Assembly (NCBI GenBank): GCA_012103295.1
Contig: WLXB01000012.1
Coordinates: forward strand, 1 to 47,667
Direction of reading: 5' to 3'
DNA length: 47,667 nucleotides
DNA from: Alphaproteobacteria bacterium
Lineage (GTDB): Bacteria; Pseudomonadota; Alphaproteobacteria; Rhodospirillales; Rhodospirillaceae
Part shown: piece after piece, positions 17,637-26,703 of the stretch
Numbering within the stretch: position 1 is the stretch's first letter
Layout of the letters: every line of letters begins with the position of its first letter
Position numbers and translations under genes: made by a program
Notes under the pieces: generated by a model
Told to the model about the DNA's origin: nothing
The model's database searches: none
What the model saw: only the letters and a program-made list of their open reading frames with translations

Positions 17637-19609
17637 GTGAGTCCGCTGACGTCTTTTTTGATGACGCCCAGAAAAAATATCAATCCGGCGACCTAACAGA
17701 CGCCGCCGATCTCTACCAAAAAGCATTGGAACGAGATCCGTCCCATCCAGATGCGCTGCACATGCTGGGGTTAACCGCCTACCAGTTGGGCCAGACAGAT
17801 GCCGCCGCGGCACTTCTCGAGCAGGCCACCAAAGTACGGCAACCCTTCGCAGAGGCCGAAGCCAATCTGGGAACAGTTTTAATGGCGCTCGGACGGTTGG
17901 ACGACGCTTTAGACGCTTTGCTGTTAGCTCAGACCCACGCTCCCGACAACGCGGCCATTCTTTTCAATCTCGGCAACGCGCACAATGAATTGCACGACTG
18001 GCCAGCAGCAAAGACAGCCTACGAGCAAGCTGTGTCGTTGATGCCGGATCACGCCCAGGCTTGGTGCCAACTGGGAATGGTTCACCGCGCACTCGATGAA
18101 CTGCCGCAGGCGATGAAGGCTTACGGGCATGCAATAGAGGCGCAACCCGATCACAGCCAAGCGCTTTATAACCTTGCCAACGTCCATCGCGACTTAGGCA
18201 GTTTGGGCGAAGCAGAAAAACTGCTGCGACAAGCCCTCGGCATCCGAAAAGACTACGCCAAGGCCTGGAACAGCCTCGGCACGCTGCTCGGCGATATGGG
18301 ACGGTCTAAGGAGGCTCTAGATGCTTTCGATCAGGCTGTTCTGTTTGCCCCGGAGTCCGCAGCCTATGCGTCCAATCGACTTTGCGGGCTTCAATATGTG
18401 GAAGGCGTCACGGGCGCTCAGCTCTCTGAAGCGCATTTGGAATGGTACTGGCTCCACATCGCTACCTCGGTAGACCCTACACCGCCGGTGCAAACGGCAC
18501 CGGATCCCAACAAAACGCTTCGGGTTGGTTTCGTATCTCCCGACTTCGGCAATCATCCGGTCGGCTACTTGAGTCTCGGTTTATTCGAGTCTCTTAATTC
18601 TACAGACACCGAAACGATCGTGTTCAGCACGCGTGTGAACACGCTTAAGGATGAGCTTAGCCGTCGTATCGAATTCGCGTGTGGGACTTGGCTGGACGTG
18701 GCTGCGTTGAATGACGAGGAACTAGCGGAAAACATACGCCAGCACGAGATCGATATTTTATTCGATATGAGCGGCCAGACAGCAAACCACCGGCTCGCCG
18801 TTTTTGCACGCAAACCAGCGCCGTTGCAAATGAGTTGGATTGGCTATGTTGGGACTACCGGATTACCAACGATGGATTTTATCGTGGGAGACCGTCATCA
18901 ATTTCCGGACGATGCCAGCGAAACATACTGCGAAAAACCGCTGATGATGCCTGATGGATATGTCTGCTACACGCCGCCGCCGGATGCGCCTTCTGTGACT
19001 GCCCTTCCTGCTGTCGAGGCTCGACACATTACGTATGGATGCTTGAACAACCCTGCAAAACTCAACGCATCAGTCTTGGATGCATTCGCAAAGGTACTTT
19101 TGAAGACTCCTGATAGTCACCTACTGTTTCGTTTTCGAGGCATGGATGACCCGGCAGTGCACACGCCAATTGTGAGCGCTTTGAAAACGCGCGGTATTTC
19201 ACCTGATCGTCTTTTCTTCGAAGGGCGGGCATCGCACAAGGAATTTCTCGATACCTATAATCGAATAGACATCGCCCTCGACACCTTCCCCTATTCGGGC
19301 GGCCTGACGACCTGCGAAGCCCTATGGATGGGCGTACCAACGGTAACCTTCCCCGGCACCACTTTTGCTGGGCGCCATGCCGCCAGTCACATGCGGACGG
19401 CCGGATACGGTGATCTGGTTGCGGATGACGCTAACGATATGGTCGAGAAAACTGTTGCTCTCGCTGAAGACATCGAGACATTAGCAACCTTGCGCAACGA
19501 GATGCGCAATCAGGTGAGCACCTCTGCCCTTTGTGATGCCAAAAAATTTGCGGCCGGTTTCACTGGAGTGATGCGATCGACTTGGCAAGACTATTGTAAG
19601 ACAGCCTAA
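17633..19609 (+). CDS. TPR protein with GT41 glycosyltransferase domain (second intact copy)
   Basis: A 658-residue protein: about six or seven TPRs over residues 5-245 (ALHMLGLTAYQLGQTDAAAA, AWCQLGMVHRALDELPQAMK, AWNSLGTLLGDMGRSKEALD), then GT41 from about 295. VGFVSPDFGNHPVGY keeps the family His, and LDTFPYSGGLTTCEALWMG (near 548) is the sugar-nucleotide signature. It differs from the minus-strand copies in these motifs (GNHPV for RRHSV; SGGLTT for NGTTTT), so it is an older paralog, possibly with another target or donor. The start overlaps the upstream GT-A-like gene by 4 bp. FlmG-like flagellin modification is inferred from context. Confidence 0.88.
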   Translation: MSESADVFFDDAQKKYQSGDLTDAADLYQKALERDPSHPDALHMLGLTAYQLGQTDAAAALLEQATKVRQPFAEAEANLGTVLMALGRLDDALDALLLAQTHAPDNAAILFNLGNAHNELHDWPAAKTAYEQAVSLMPDHAQAWCQLGMVHRALDELPQAMKAYGHAIEAQPDHSQALYNLANVHRDLGSLGEAEKLLRQALGIRKDYAKAWNSLGTLLGDMGRSKEALDAFDQAVLFAPESAAYASNRLCGLQYVEGVTGAQLSEAHLEWYWLHIATSVDPTPPVQTAPDPNKTLRVGFVSPDFGNHPVGYLSLGLFESLNSTDTETIVFSTRVNTLKDELSRRIEFACGTWLDVAALNDEELAENIRQHEIDILFDMSGQTANHRLAVFARKPAPLQMSWIGYVGTTGLPTMDFIVGDRHQFPDDASETYCEKPLMMPDGYVCYTPPPDAPSVTALPAVEARHITYGCLNNPAKLNASVLDAFAKVLLKTPDSHLLFRFRGMDDPAVHTPIVSALKTRGISPDRLFFEGRASHKEFLDTYNRIDIALDTFPYSGGLTTCEALWMGVPTVTFPGTTFAGRHAASHMRTAGYGDLVADDANDMVEKTVALAEDIETLATLRNEMRNQVSTSALCDAKKFAAGFTGVMRSTWQDYCKTA

Positions 19610-19617
19610 CCACGGCC

Positions 19618-20799
19618 TTAAGAAACTTTGCCTACAACCTCAAGCAAACGATCAACCTGGGCGGACCACGACCATTCGGCCATAAAGCGCGCTCCATTTG
19701 CGGCGACTGTCTTTCGTCGCTCTGAATCAGAAAACGCAATTTCCAACTTTTGCACCAATTCCTCGATTGAAGACTCACCCCACCCCTCGAGATCTTTTCG
19801 CCCAGTCACTTCGCCCAAGGGAATCTGCAGATCGATGCCGATACACGTATCGTCACCAAAGAGATCAAGATGACCAGTGTTGCGAGAGACAATACTCGGC
19901 ACCCCACACGCCATCGCCTCCATGGCAACCAAATTGGTTCCCCCCTCACAACGATTCGGGAACAGGGCCACATCCATATCCCGCAAAACCGAAGGGGTTT
20001 CGCCATTGGCCAGCAAACCGAGATCGACAAAAGAGTCTGCGGGCAGACCTTCAGTCCTTAACCATGCAGCGACGTCAAGATTTCCTGCCGCATCGGACCC
20101 GGGAACAGTTTCAACATGGGGCGAAGCGGAAAGAGAAGCCGCCGCCTCAGGCCAAGGGTTGTGCCACGCCGTAACCAAAAGTGCCTCCGGGTGCTCAGCG
20201 TAAAAACGCTTGAAAGCCGCAATCACAAGGTCCTGCCCCTTGCGATACTCAAGCTTGCCACCGGAGAACACCGTAAAGCGGTCTCCAAACCGGCTCGTTT
20301 TCTCGCCAGGATAAAAGAGGGTTGGGTCGATTCCCTGGGGGCAATTGAAGACGTTCTTTAAACCTGCTGACTTCAGCACGTCAGCATTCCAACTAGATCC
20401 CGCGATGACAGCATCCAACTCAGCGGCTCGTATCACGTTCTCCTGCGGGATGTTCGCTGATTCAAAAAAGACGACGCCAATATCCGGCCGTCCTAACCAG
20501 GGGTCCAGGAACGGGGGAAAGTCGAGGCCGTCGCCCAAAGCCCGAAGAAACGTCGACGATAATTGACGACCGTCGCCCTCACCGGACAATGCCTTATAAT
20601 GCTCATGGCTGTTCAGCGCCGATTTGAGCACGGTGTTTTGTTCATGCGTGACGTTCAAAGTCTGAGCGAGAAACGGCAGACCGACATCAATGCCCTTAGC
20701 GCTTAACTGCACGGCCAGATTGAGCCCGTAGGTACCCCACCCGCTCGGCACCCCAACTTGCCAACCGATAACGATAGGGGCCGAAACTGTCTCATTCAT
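19618..20799 (-). CDS. GT4-family glycosyltransferase
   Basis: A 393-residue GT-B fold enzyme. GWQVGVPSGWGTYGLNLAVQ is the N-terminal donor-domain entry loop of GT4 enzymes. FTVFSGGKLEYRKGQDLVIA marks the start of the second domain with the K/R/KG donor-binding residues. FPNRCEGGTNLVAMEAMACG is the EGG...E motif (Ex7E) that binds the nucleotide sugar. It probably adds a hexose to a lipid- or protein-linked glycan using UDP- or GDP-sugar; the acceptor is unknown. AAGGATATC precedes the ATG. It converges with the TPR-GT41 gene, only 8 bp apart, and diverges from the small gene at 20957. Confidence 0.82.
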   Translation of the reverse strand: MNETVSAPIVIGWQVGVPSGWGTYGLNLAVQLSAKGIDVGLPFLAQTLNVTHEQNTVLKSALNSHEHYKALSGEGDGRQLSSTFLRALGDGLDFPPFLDPWLGRPDIGVVFFESANIPQENVIRAAELDAVIAGSSWNADVLKSAGLKNVFNCPQGIDPTLFYPGEKTSRFGDRFTVFSGGKLEYRKGQDLVIAAFKRFYAEHPEALLVTAWHNPWPEAAASLSASPHVETVPGSDAAGNLDVAAWLRTEGLPADSFVDLGLLANGETPSVLRDMDVALFPNRCEGGTNLVAMEAMACGVPSIVSRNTGHLDLFGDDTCIGIDLQIPLGEVTGRKDLEGWGESSIEELVQKLEIAFSDSERRKTVAANGARFMAEWSWSAQVDRLLEVVGKVS

Positions 20800-20956
20800 C
20801 GGGATATCCTTAAGGGCTTGTTTACCAAAGTGGCGTACGACGGGATTGCGGGGTATAAAATATTGTGGGGCCCGTTAAAAACATCGCGTTCCCACTCAAC
20901 AAACGACAACACACGGACGAGAGCAAGTCCGAGATGAGTCTAGGAAGGGAGTTTCC

Positions 20957-21241
20957 ATGTCCGATTTCATGATGAGCCAAGTCAAAGGCCTCCTGTCGAA
21001 GGTTTCTGACGACATGGAGAACCTAGCGGAATCCAACACCGGGCAGTTTGAAATGCTGCTGGGTGCGATCGATGATCTTGCCGCCAATATGTTTGCCACC
21101 CAGGCGATCATGACTCTTATGCTCAAGCAGAACCCAGTCGATGCCGAAGAGGCAAAGGCCTGGATTCGCGAGCAAGCCGAGTCCGCAGGTCAAGAAGCCC
21201 CAAAAGCCGAAGCAATGGTCGATTACTTGATCACTGACTAG
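20957..21241 (+). CDS. Small helical protein of unknown function
   Basis: A 94-residue acidic, Met-rich protein, almost entirely helical by inspection, with MLLGAIDDLAANMFATQAIM as its most hydrophobic stretch, yet too polar for a sure membrane segment. I recognise no family. It is likely real: AGGAAGGGAG lies about 8 bases before the ATG, codon use is like its neighbours, and a 157 bp divergent promoter region precedes it (with TATAAAATATTGT near 20860). It is 92 bp upstream of the Kdo transferase gene and could be co-transcribed. Confidence 0.6.
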   Translation: MSDFMMSQVKGLLSKVSDDMENLAESNTGQFEMLLGAIDDLAANMFATQAIMTLMLKQNPVDAEEAKAWIREQAESAGQEAPKAEAMVDYLITD

Positions 21242-21333
21242 GCCTAACCAACTCCGTCCTTTCACGTCATACTAATCGCCACACCGGTGCGCACCCAGCG
21301 CCGGACCCTATATTCATGGCTGCGTGACAGAAA

Positions 21334-22614
21334 ATGCTGTCTCTCTATAGACTTTTAACTGACCTTGCCGCATGGCCGTTGCGGGTCATGTTGCGTGTGC
21401 GGGCTTGGCAAGGGAAAGAAGAGCCCCTGCGGCTTGCCGAACGTCGCGGTATCACGGCCTCCAGCCGACCCCAGGGAAAGCTCGTATGGTGTCACGCTGC
21501 AAGCGTTGGTGAAGCCATCGCACTATTGCCGGTCGCCTCTCATCTCCTCAAAAACCCGTCGATGAATGTTCTCATAACCACTGGAACAGTCACCAGCGCC
21601 CGGGTTCTGGCCGAGCGCCTACCCGACCGTACAATTCATCAATTTGCTCCGTGGGATAGGAACGCCTGGGTCACCCGTTTTCTAGACCTTTGGCAACCTG
21701 ACCTCGCATTGCGCATGGAGTCAGAGCTTTGGCCCAATACGCTATTGGCACTGCGGAGACGCGGCATTCCTTCGGCGATTGTGAACGGTAGATTATCAGA
21801 AGAAACCGCCCGGGGTTGGCTGCGCTTTCCAGCGACTGCTCGGAGAGTCATGGCGTGCCTTGATCTCGTTCTTGCGCAGTCCGACGAATATGCCGCCCGG
21901 TTTCAGGCGCTTGGATCCAAGCGCATTGAAGTGGCCGGCAATATTAAGCTCGCAGCCGAACCACTGCCCGTGGACAGCAAATCAGAAGCGAACCTTCTAC
22001 AGATGATCGGCTCCCGACCGGTTTGGCTGGCGGCCAGCACCCACCCCGGTGAGGAAGACATCGCCTTCGCAAGCCATAAGCACCTAAGCGACAAGACACC
22101 GAATATTTTGACGGTCATCGCGCCGCGCCACCCCGACCGCGGTGCAGAAATTGCGGATAGCGCTGCGGAACAAGGATTGAGTGTCGCACGCCGGAGCACA
22201 GACGAGCCTATTGATCACTCAACATCTATATATGTCGCCGACACGCTCGGAGAACTCGGCACCCTCTTCTCGATTGCTCCCATTGTTTTCATGGGAAAGA
22301 GTCTAGTGGTGCGTGGCGGACAAAACCCGATCGAGCCCTGTCACTTCGACTGTGCCATACTGTTCGGGCCGCATATGGAAAATTTCCAGGATATTACCGA
22401 AAGAATGATTCGCGAGGGGATGGCACTTCAAATCAATACGGGCAAGGCTTTGGCTGAAACAGTTGCGCGCCTAGTCGCCAACGTGAATGAACGCCAGCAA
22501 TTGTCTGATGCCGCTAACAGGATAACGGTATCAGCAGACGATAGTCTTGCCCAAACCTGCAACGCCATCTCACGCATGCTAGTCAAGCCGATGCAAAAGC
22601 CACAACAAGCCTGA
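21334..22614 (+). CDS. waaA: 3-deoxy-D-manno-octulosonic acid (Kdo) transferase, WaaA-like
   Basis: A 426-residue GT30 enzyme. It has the membrane-peripheral N-terminus (LYRLLTDLAAWPLRVMLRVR) and VWCHAASVGEAIALLPV with the invariant catalytic Glu at residue 60. Further family segments are ITTGTVTSARVLAERLPD, MESELWPNTL, ASTHPGEEDI, VIAPRHPDRG and GGQNPIEPCHF. WaaA moves Kdo from CMP-Kdo to lipid A at the inner membrane. Length and motifs are those of ordinary WaaA, so LPS core synthesis is the default reading. Its place in a flagellin glycosylation island, 1 bp from a GT41-like gene, leaves open a second role with a CMP-sugar (inference). The upstream ribosome binding site is weak. Confidence 0.88.
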   Translation: MLSLYRLLTDLAAWPLRVMLRVRAWQGKEEPLRLAERRGITASSRPQGKLVWCHAASVGEAIALLPVASHLLKNPSMNVLITTGTVTSARVLAERLPDRTIHQFAPWDRNAWVTRFLDLWQPDLALRMESELWPNTLLALRRRGIPSAIVNGRLSEETARGWLRFPATARRVMACLDLVLAQSDEYAARFQALGSKRIEVAGNIKLAAEPLPVDSKSEANLLQMIGSRPVWLAASTHPGEEDIAFASHKHLSDKTPNILTVIAPRHPDRGAEIADSAAEQGLSVARRSTDEPIDHSTSIYVADTLGELGTLFSIAPIVFMGKSLVVRGGQNPIEPCHFDCAILFGPHMENFQDITERMIREGMALQINTGKALAETVARLVANVNERQQLSDAANRITVSADDSLAQTCNAISRMLVKPMQKPQQA

Positions 22615-22615
22615 T

Positions 22616-24379
22616 ATGGATTCTGAAACAGAGCATAAGCTGCGCGACCTTCGCCTCGAATTGGCTGAGATTTGTCTCGACGCCCGTATTGATAAAATTT
22701 CTGCGTTGAGCAACGCGTCATCGGGCGACGCACTTGCAGCCATGTATAATTCAGGCCTGCGACATCTGCCTATGTCAAAGTCAGATCAGGCGATCGCTGA
22801 ACGATGCCATCGTATGTTGACGGTCGAGCATGACCCTGTGCGCAAGGCATGCGCATACCTCGCCCTTTGTCTTTTTATGTTCTCTTACCGGATTGAACGC
22901 TCGTTCGAGCTTATCGATGTACCAACAGAGATCGCCGCGACGATGGTTCGAGCACTTCTTGGATTGCCGCAGTTCTTCGACCGTGACGGCGCCCGGCGAC
23001 AGGCTTTGGTTCACCTCACAAAGTCGATGGAAGAAATTCACAAGGCGGCACGCGTTATCGACGAGCCCGATTTTCGAAGCGCTGTTCTCTCTGGGTTCCT
23101 TGACGGGTTCGTTCTTACGCCGGTTTATGGGGAAGACGTTTCGCTAAAAGATATTAGCGTTATGCGCGCGGATTTAATTCAGCTGCATCTAGAGACAACA
23201 GGGTTAACCCGCGCGGCCACACCGAATTGGCCCGATAGTATGCCCGACCAACTTCGGATAGGAATACTGAGTCCAGGAGCACAATCGGAAATGGCCGCCA
23301 TTAGGGGTCACCTTTTCGGGCTGTCAAAAGAACGGTTCAACATTACAGCCTTCGTTCCAGACGCCGCCGTCGACAGCGTCAGCCGGGGCGTCGATGACCT
23401 AGCAGACGCCTTAATTGCCCTACCGGTTGACGATATTGCTCAAGCCGCAGAGATGATCGTTCAGGAAGACCTAGATGTTTTAATTGGCGCAGCCAACATC
23501 ACAAACGTCTGCACCTTCCCATGGACATTGCTGATGGCCCAGAGGCTCGCCCGCCTACAGGTCACGATGCATGCTTCGCCGATGACCACCGGCTTCAACA
23601 CCGTCGATCTATTTATCAACGGCGCTTTCAATGAGCCTGAAGAAGCGGAAGACGACTACACCGAAGATCTGATTCTGATCGAGGGGTCATCCAACCACTA
23701 TCACTTTATCGATGGTCAAATTGAACCGCAGGAATTGACCCGTAGTGATCTCGGCATACCTGAAAACGGCACACTGTTTGTATCAGGCACAAACGCGTTC
23801 AAGATTGGTCCCGACTTGATCAAGGCCTGGACAGATATTCTTAGTGCGACACCAAACTCTCATTTGGTCCTCTACCCCTTCAACCCAAATTGGTCTGCGC
23901 ATTACCCACAGAGAAAAAGTTTTATCCGGTTTGTTCAGGAGCGCTTCAAAGTGGCGGGGATCGACGTTTCTCGATTGCACCTGCTTGAAGCTCAACCATC
24001 CCGCGCTCCAATTCTTGGCCTTCTCAAGCTGGCCGATATATACCTCGACAGCTTCCCCTATTCCGGTGCGGTCTCGATCATCGACCCCCTAATCTGTGGA
24101 TGCCCCCCCGTCGTATTATCTGGTGAGACCGCACGCTGCCGGCAAAGCGCCGCCCTTCTGCGTGAAATCGATCTTGATGTCATGGTTACAGAATCGCGGG
24201 ATGACTACGTTGCGGTGGCAACGCGCTTGAGTGGTGATGAGTCCTTGCGCGACGAAATTTCTCACGCTGTCGAAGAAATGGCTGATCGAGCCGGCCTTGG
24301 GCGCTCCGATTTCATGGGTCGAGAGGTAGGCGAATTGTTGTGGCAAGCTTTTGAAGACCGACTGCCCTCACTCCTTTAA
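22616..24379 (+). CDS. GT41-like glycosyltransferase without TPRs
   Basis: A 587-residue protein. Residues about 1-210 are helical with no recognisable TPR. About 213-580 is a diverged GT41 domain: LRIGILSPGAQSEMAAIRGH stands where others have SPDFRxHS; DLIKAWTDILSATPNSHLVL matches the mid-domain Trp region; IYLDSFPYSGAVSIIDPLIC (near 477) replaces the DTFPYNGTTTTCEAL signature. The usual His is not in its normal place and the Thr cluster is gone, so donor or activity may differ. The ATG follows the waaA stop by one base, indicating coupled expression. The end converges with and overlaps the gene at 24368 by 12 bp. Confidence 0.75.
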   Translation: MDSETEHKLRDLRLELAEICLDARIDKISALSNASSGDALAAMYNSGLRHLPMSKSDQAIAERCHRMLTVEHDPVRKACAYLALCLFMFSYRIERSFELIDVPTEIAATMVRALLGLPQFFDRDGARRQALVHLTKSMEEIHKAARVIDEPDFRSAVLSGFLDGFVLTPVYGEDVSLKDISVMRADLIQLHLETTGLTRAATPNWPDSMPDQLRIGILSPGAQSEMAAIRGHLFGLSKERFNITAFVPDAAVDSVSRGVDDLADALIALPVDDIAQAAEMIVQEDLDVLIGAANITNVCTFPWTLLMAQRLARLQVTMHASPMTTGFNTVDLFINGAFNEPEEAEDDYTEDLILIEGSSNHYHFIDGQIEPQELTRSDLGIPENGTLFVSGTNAFKIGPDLIKAWTDILSATPNSHLVLYPFNPNWSAHYPQRKSFIRFVQERFKVAGIDVSRLHLLEAQPSRAPILGLLKLADIYLDSFPYSGAVSIIDPLICGCPPVVLSGETARCRQSAALLREIDLDVMVTESRDDYVAVATRLSGDESLRDEISHAVEEMADRAGLGRSDFMGREVGELLWQAFEDRLPSLL

Positions 24380-25021
24380 CGGGGCCACCTCTATCTGATG
24401 CGCCATAAGTGCATCCTCTAGCTGCTGAATATAATCGCCTCGAACTGCCCGACTAACTTCCAACTCACCGATGCGTTTTTCCTGGCCAGCGTAGAACCGA
24501 CCAAAGCGAACCATATCCGCAGCCTTACCCGGGTCTTTGTAGGCGATGAGATTTAGTTTCGTCCATGGAGTCGGCTGGAATACTGAAAGGGCATCGATGC
24601 GATCCAGACATCTATGCCCAAACGCATTCTCATTGCTCCAATGAGACGCAATCAATGTGTACCCTTGCTCGTTGAGAAATGAGGCGACAGCCGTCACAAC
24701 GTCTGCATTTTCAGTAAAAGCAGCGTTGATCTTTACCGCTTCGGGTGCGAACAACGTCACCGCATGGCGCCACTCATCGGTAAGGTGGACAACATCTCCT
24801 ATGACGAGATTGGGTGCCGACTCCAGGGTGGAGGGGTCGAACACTTCAACGTTCAATTCTGGTGGCACATCGCAACCGGTAAATGACTGAAACAGCAGCA
24901 CCTGCCAGCCCGCGACCACGTACTGCTCCATTTGTGTCGCATGAGATGCCGAAAGAAAGATCGCAATTGGACGCGGCTTCAGCTGAGTCTGTGCAAATAT
25001 TACCGGTATATCATCACTCAT
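24368..25021 (-). CDS. Unknown protein coupled to TPR-GT9 gene
   Basis: A 217-residue protein from the ATG at 25021 (MSDDIPVIFAQTQ). The ORF is open further upstream to 25099, but that part overlaps the preceding gene. I do not recognise the fold; alternating strands and helices (IAIFLSASHATQMEQYVVAG, then GYTLIASHWSNENAFGHRCL and WTKLNLIAYKD) recall a Rossmann-type methyltransferase remnant of the FkbM kind, but no SAM-binding glycine motif is visible. Residues about 180-215 look like a coiled coil. The start overlaps the TPR-GT9 stop by 8 bp (ATGAGTGA), so it is translated with that enzyme and may be its partner. Confidence 0.65.
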   Translation of the reverse strand: MSDDIPVIFAQTQLKPRPIAIFLSASHATQMEQYVVAGWQVLLFQSFTGCDVPPELNVEVFDPSTLESAPNLVIGDVVHLTDEWRHAVTLFAPEAVKINAAFTENADVVTAVASFLNEQGYTLIASHWSNENAFGHRCLDRIDALSVFQPTPWTKLNLIAYKDPGKAADMVRFGRFYAGQEKRIGELEVSRAVRGDYIQQLEDALMAHQIEVAPLKE

Positions 25022-26603
25022 CTGGGACACCTGATTGATCGAGCGTATCCGCCTTAGATACGCGCTCTGCCAACGCCTCGGCAACCTTGTACATAACATC
25101 AGTCCAGATTCTAACGTTCTTAGCCCGAAACAGTCTCAGCGTGGGATACCAGGGGGAATCAGAGCGACCCGTCATCCAGCGCCAGTCGTTCGCCGGCGAG
25201 ATCAAAAGCCAGGTCGGCCGTCCCATCGCCGCAGCGAGATGGGCCGTCGCTGTATCAACGGAAATAATCAAATCCAGGTGTGCCACCCACGCGGCGGTGT
25301 GCGAGAAATCAGTTAACCCCTCCGACGCATCCGTAATCGTATGAGTCGAGTTGACGCTGGCCAATTCGCTTCCATCTGTTCCCACCTGAATACTCACGAA
25401 CTCCACGTCAGGCACGTCCAGCACCGGCGACCAACGAACCAGTGGGATTGAACGCAAGTGATCTGTCTCGTGCTTTGGGTTGCCGCACCAAACGATACCA
25501 ACCGTAAACTTCTTCTTTTCAAGACTTACTGTGGGCGTCGCACTTGGAACCGACATATAGGGAATCGACGCAGGAATGGTTTCCTCAACAATACCGAGGA
25601 CAGCAGGGAGGGACATGATCGGCAGCCATGCGCCGTAATCATCCGTGTGAGTTCCTGGCGCAACAACTTCGGCAACACCCGGAACGGTCTTCAACACGGG
25701 TGCCAGAGACGTCTGTGCCTCGACACCAATGCGAAAACCTTTGTCAGCCAAAATTTTTGCGAAGCGCACCATATGTATAGTGTCGCCAAGCCCTTGTTCC
25801 GCGACGAGCAATAATGCGCCACCCTCGATGTCACCGCCCTGCCAACGCGGGATATCGCGCACAGGGGGCGTAAATCCGTCGCGCTTAAACCGCCATTCTT
25901 TTCTCGCAAATCCATCTTTGAGATTGCCCTGAAGCAGTTCGAGGTTCGCCAAATTCCACTGGCCGTCGACGAGATCTGGGTGCTGTTCAACGACATGCGT
26001 CAAGCAACGATGCGCATCGTCTAGTCGGCCCCAGTAGCGATAGATCAGAGCAAGGTTGATGACCGGCCTAGGAGAATAAGGGTCTCTCTTCGCCGCTTGT
26101 CGAAACCATCGATCCGCGGCAACCAGGTTCCCCTTACGGAACATAATAACGCCCCGGTTAAACATCGCGTCTACGCGCGACATGTTTTGCGAGGCCAATT
26201 GAAGGTAGAGCTGTTCTGCGGCGTCCACCCTCCCGGTGGTCTGCAACAGGCGGGCTTTATCATAAAGGGCTGGCTCATGATTAGGTTCAATACGGATCGC
26301 CGTATTGAAAGACCGCTCTGCATTCTCATGATCACCGAGTTTCCACAGCACGGCGCCAAGCCCATGGTGAATATCAGCATCACGGCTGTAATGCTCTACC
26401 GCGAAGGCGTAAAACGATAGCGCGCGTTGGTAATCTTCTTCAGCAAAAGCCAGAGCTGCCAATTGAGTCAGGGCCGTTTGGTTGGTTTCGTCCGCGCTCA
26501 GAATCCCCTGATAGAGGGCCCTGGCCTGGCTCATGGCGCCACGGGCAATGGCGCCCTCGGCATCTTCTAAAAAACCAGTAATCAAATCTGTGTCGAACGT
26601 CAT
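25014..26603 (-). CDS. TPR protein with GT9-like (heptosyltransferase-type) glycosyltransferase domain
   Basis: A 529-residue protein: about five TPRs over residues 10-240 (DIHHGLGAVLWKLGDHENAE, PVINLALIYRYWGRLDDAHR), then a GT-B domain of the kind related to ADP-heptose transferases. LLVAEQGLGDTIHMVRF (GLGDT at about 271-275) is the entry loop. SVDTATAHLAAAMGRPTWLL (448 on) and NDWRWMTGRSDSPWYPTLRL are the C-terminal signatures. TPR-GT9-like proteins are often encoded beside flagellin genes; the TPRs probably hold the target protein. The ATG at 26603 is 100 bp from the divergent paralog at 26704. It is coupled to the unknown gene downstream. Confidence 0.83.
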   Translation of the reverse strand: MTFDTDLITGFLEDAEGAIARGAMSQARALYQGILSADETNQTALTQLAALAFAEEDYQRALSFYAFAVEHYSRDADIHHGLGAVLWKLGDHENAERSFNTAIRIEPNHEPALYDKARLLQTTGRVDAAEQLYLQLASQNMSRVDAMFNRGVIMFRKGNLVAADRWFRQAAKRDPYSPRPVINLALIYRYWGRLDDAHRCLTHVVEQHPDLVDGQWNLANLELLQGNLKDGFARKEWRFKRDGFTPPVRDIPRWQGGDIEGGALLLVAEQGLGDTIHMVRFAKILADKGFRIGVEAQTSLAPVLKTVPGVAEVVAPGTHTDDYGAWLPIMSLPAVLGIVEETIPASIPYMSVPSATPTVSLEKKKFTVGIVWCGNPKHETDHLRSIPLVRWSPVLDVPDVEFVSIQVGTDGSELASVNSTHTITDASEGLTDFSHTAAWVAHLDLIISVDTATAHLAAAMGRPTWLLISPANDWRWMTGRSDSPWYPTLRLFRAKNVRIWTDVMYKVAEALAERVSKADTLDQSGVPDE

Positions 26604-26703
26604 GGACTAGATTATCATGCGCTTCGGCCAAACCGCCAAGCCTGACTATTCAACCGGAGCAAATGGGCAGAATGAAAAACACGTCTAGCAATCAACATCG
26701 CGG

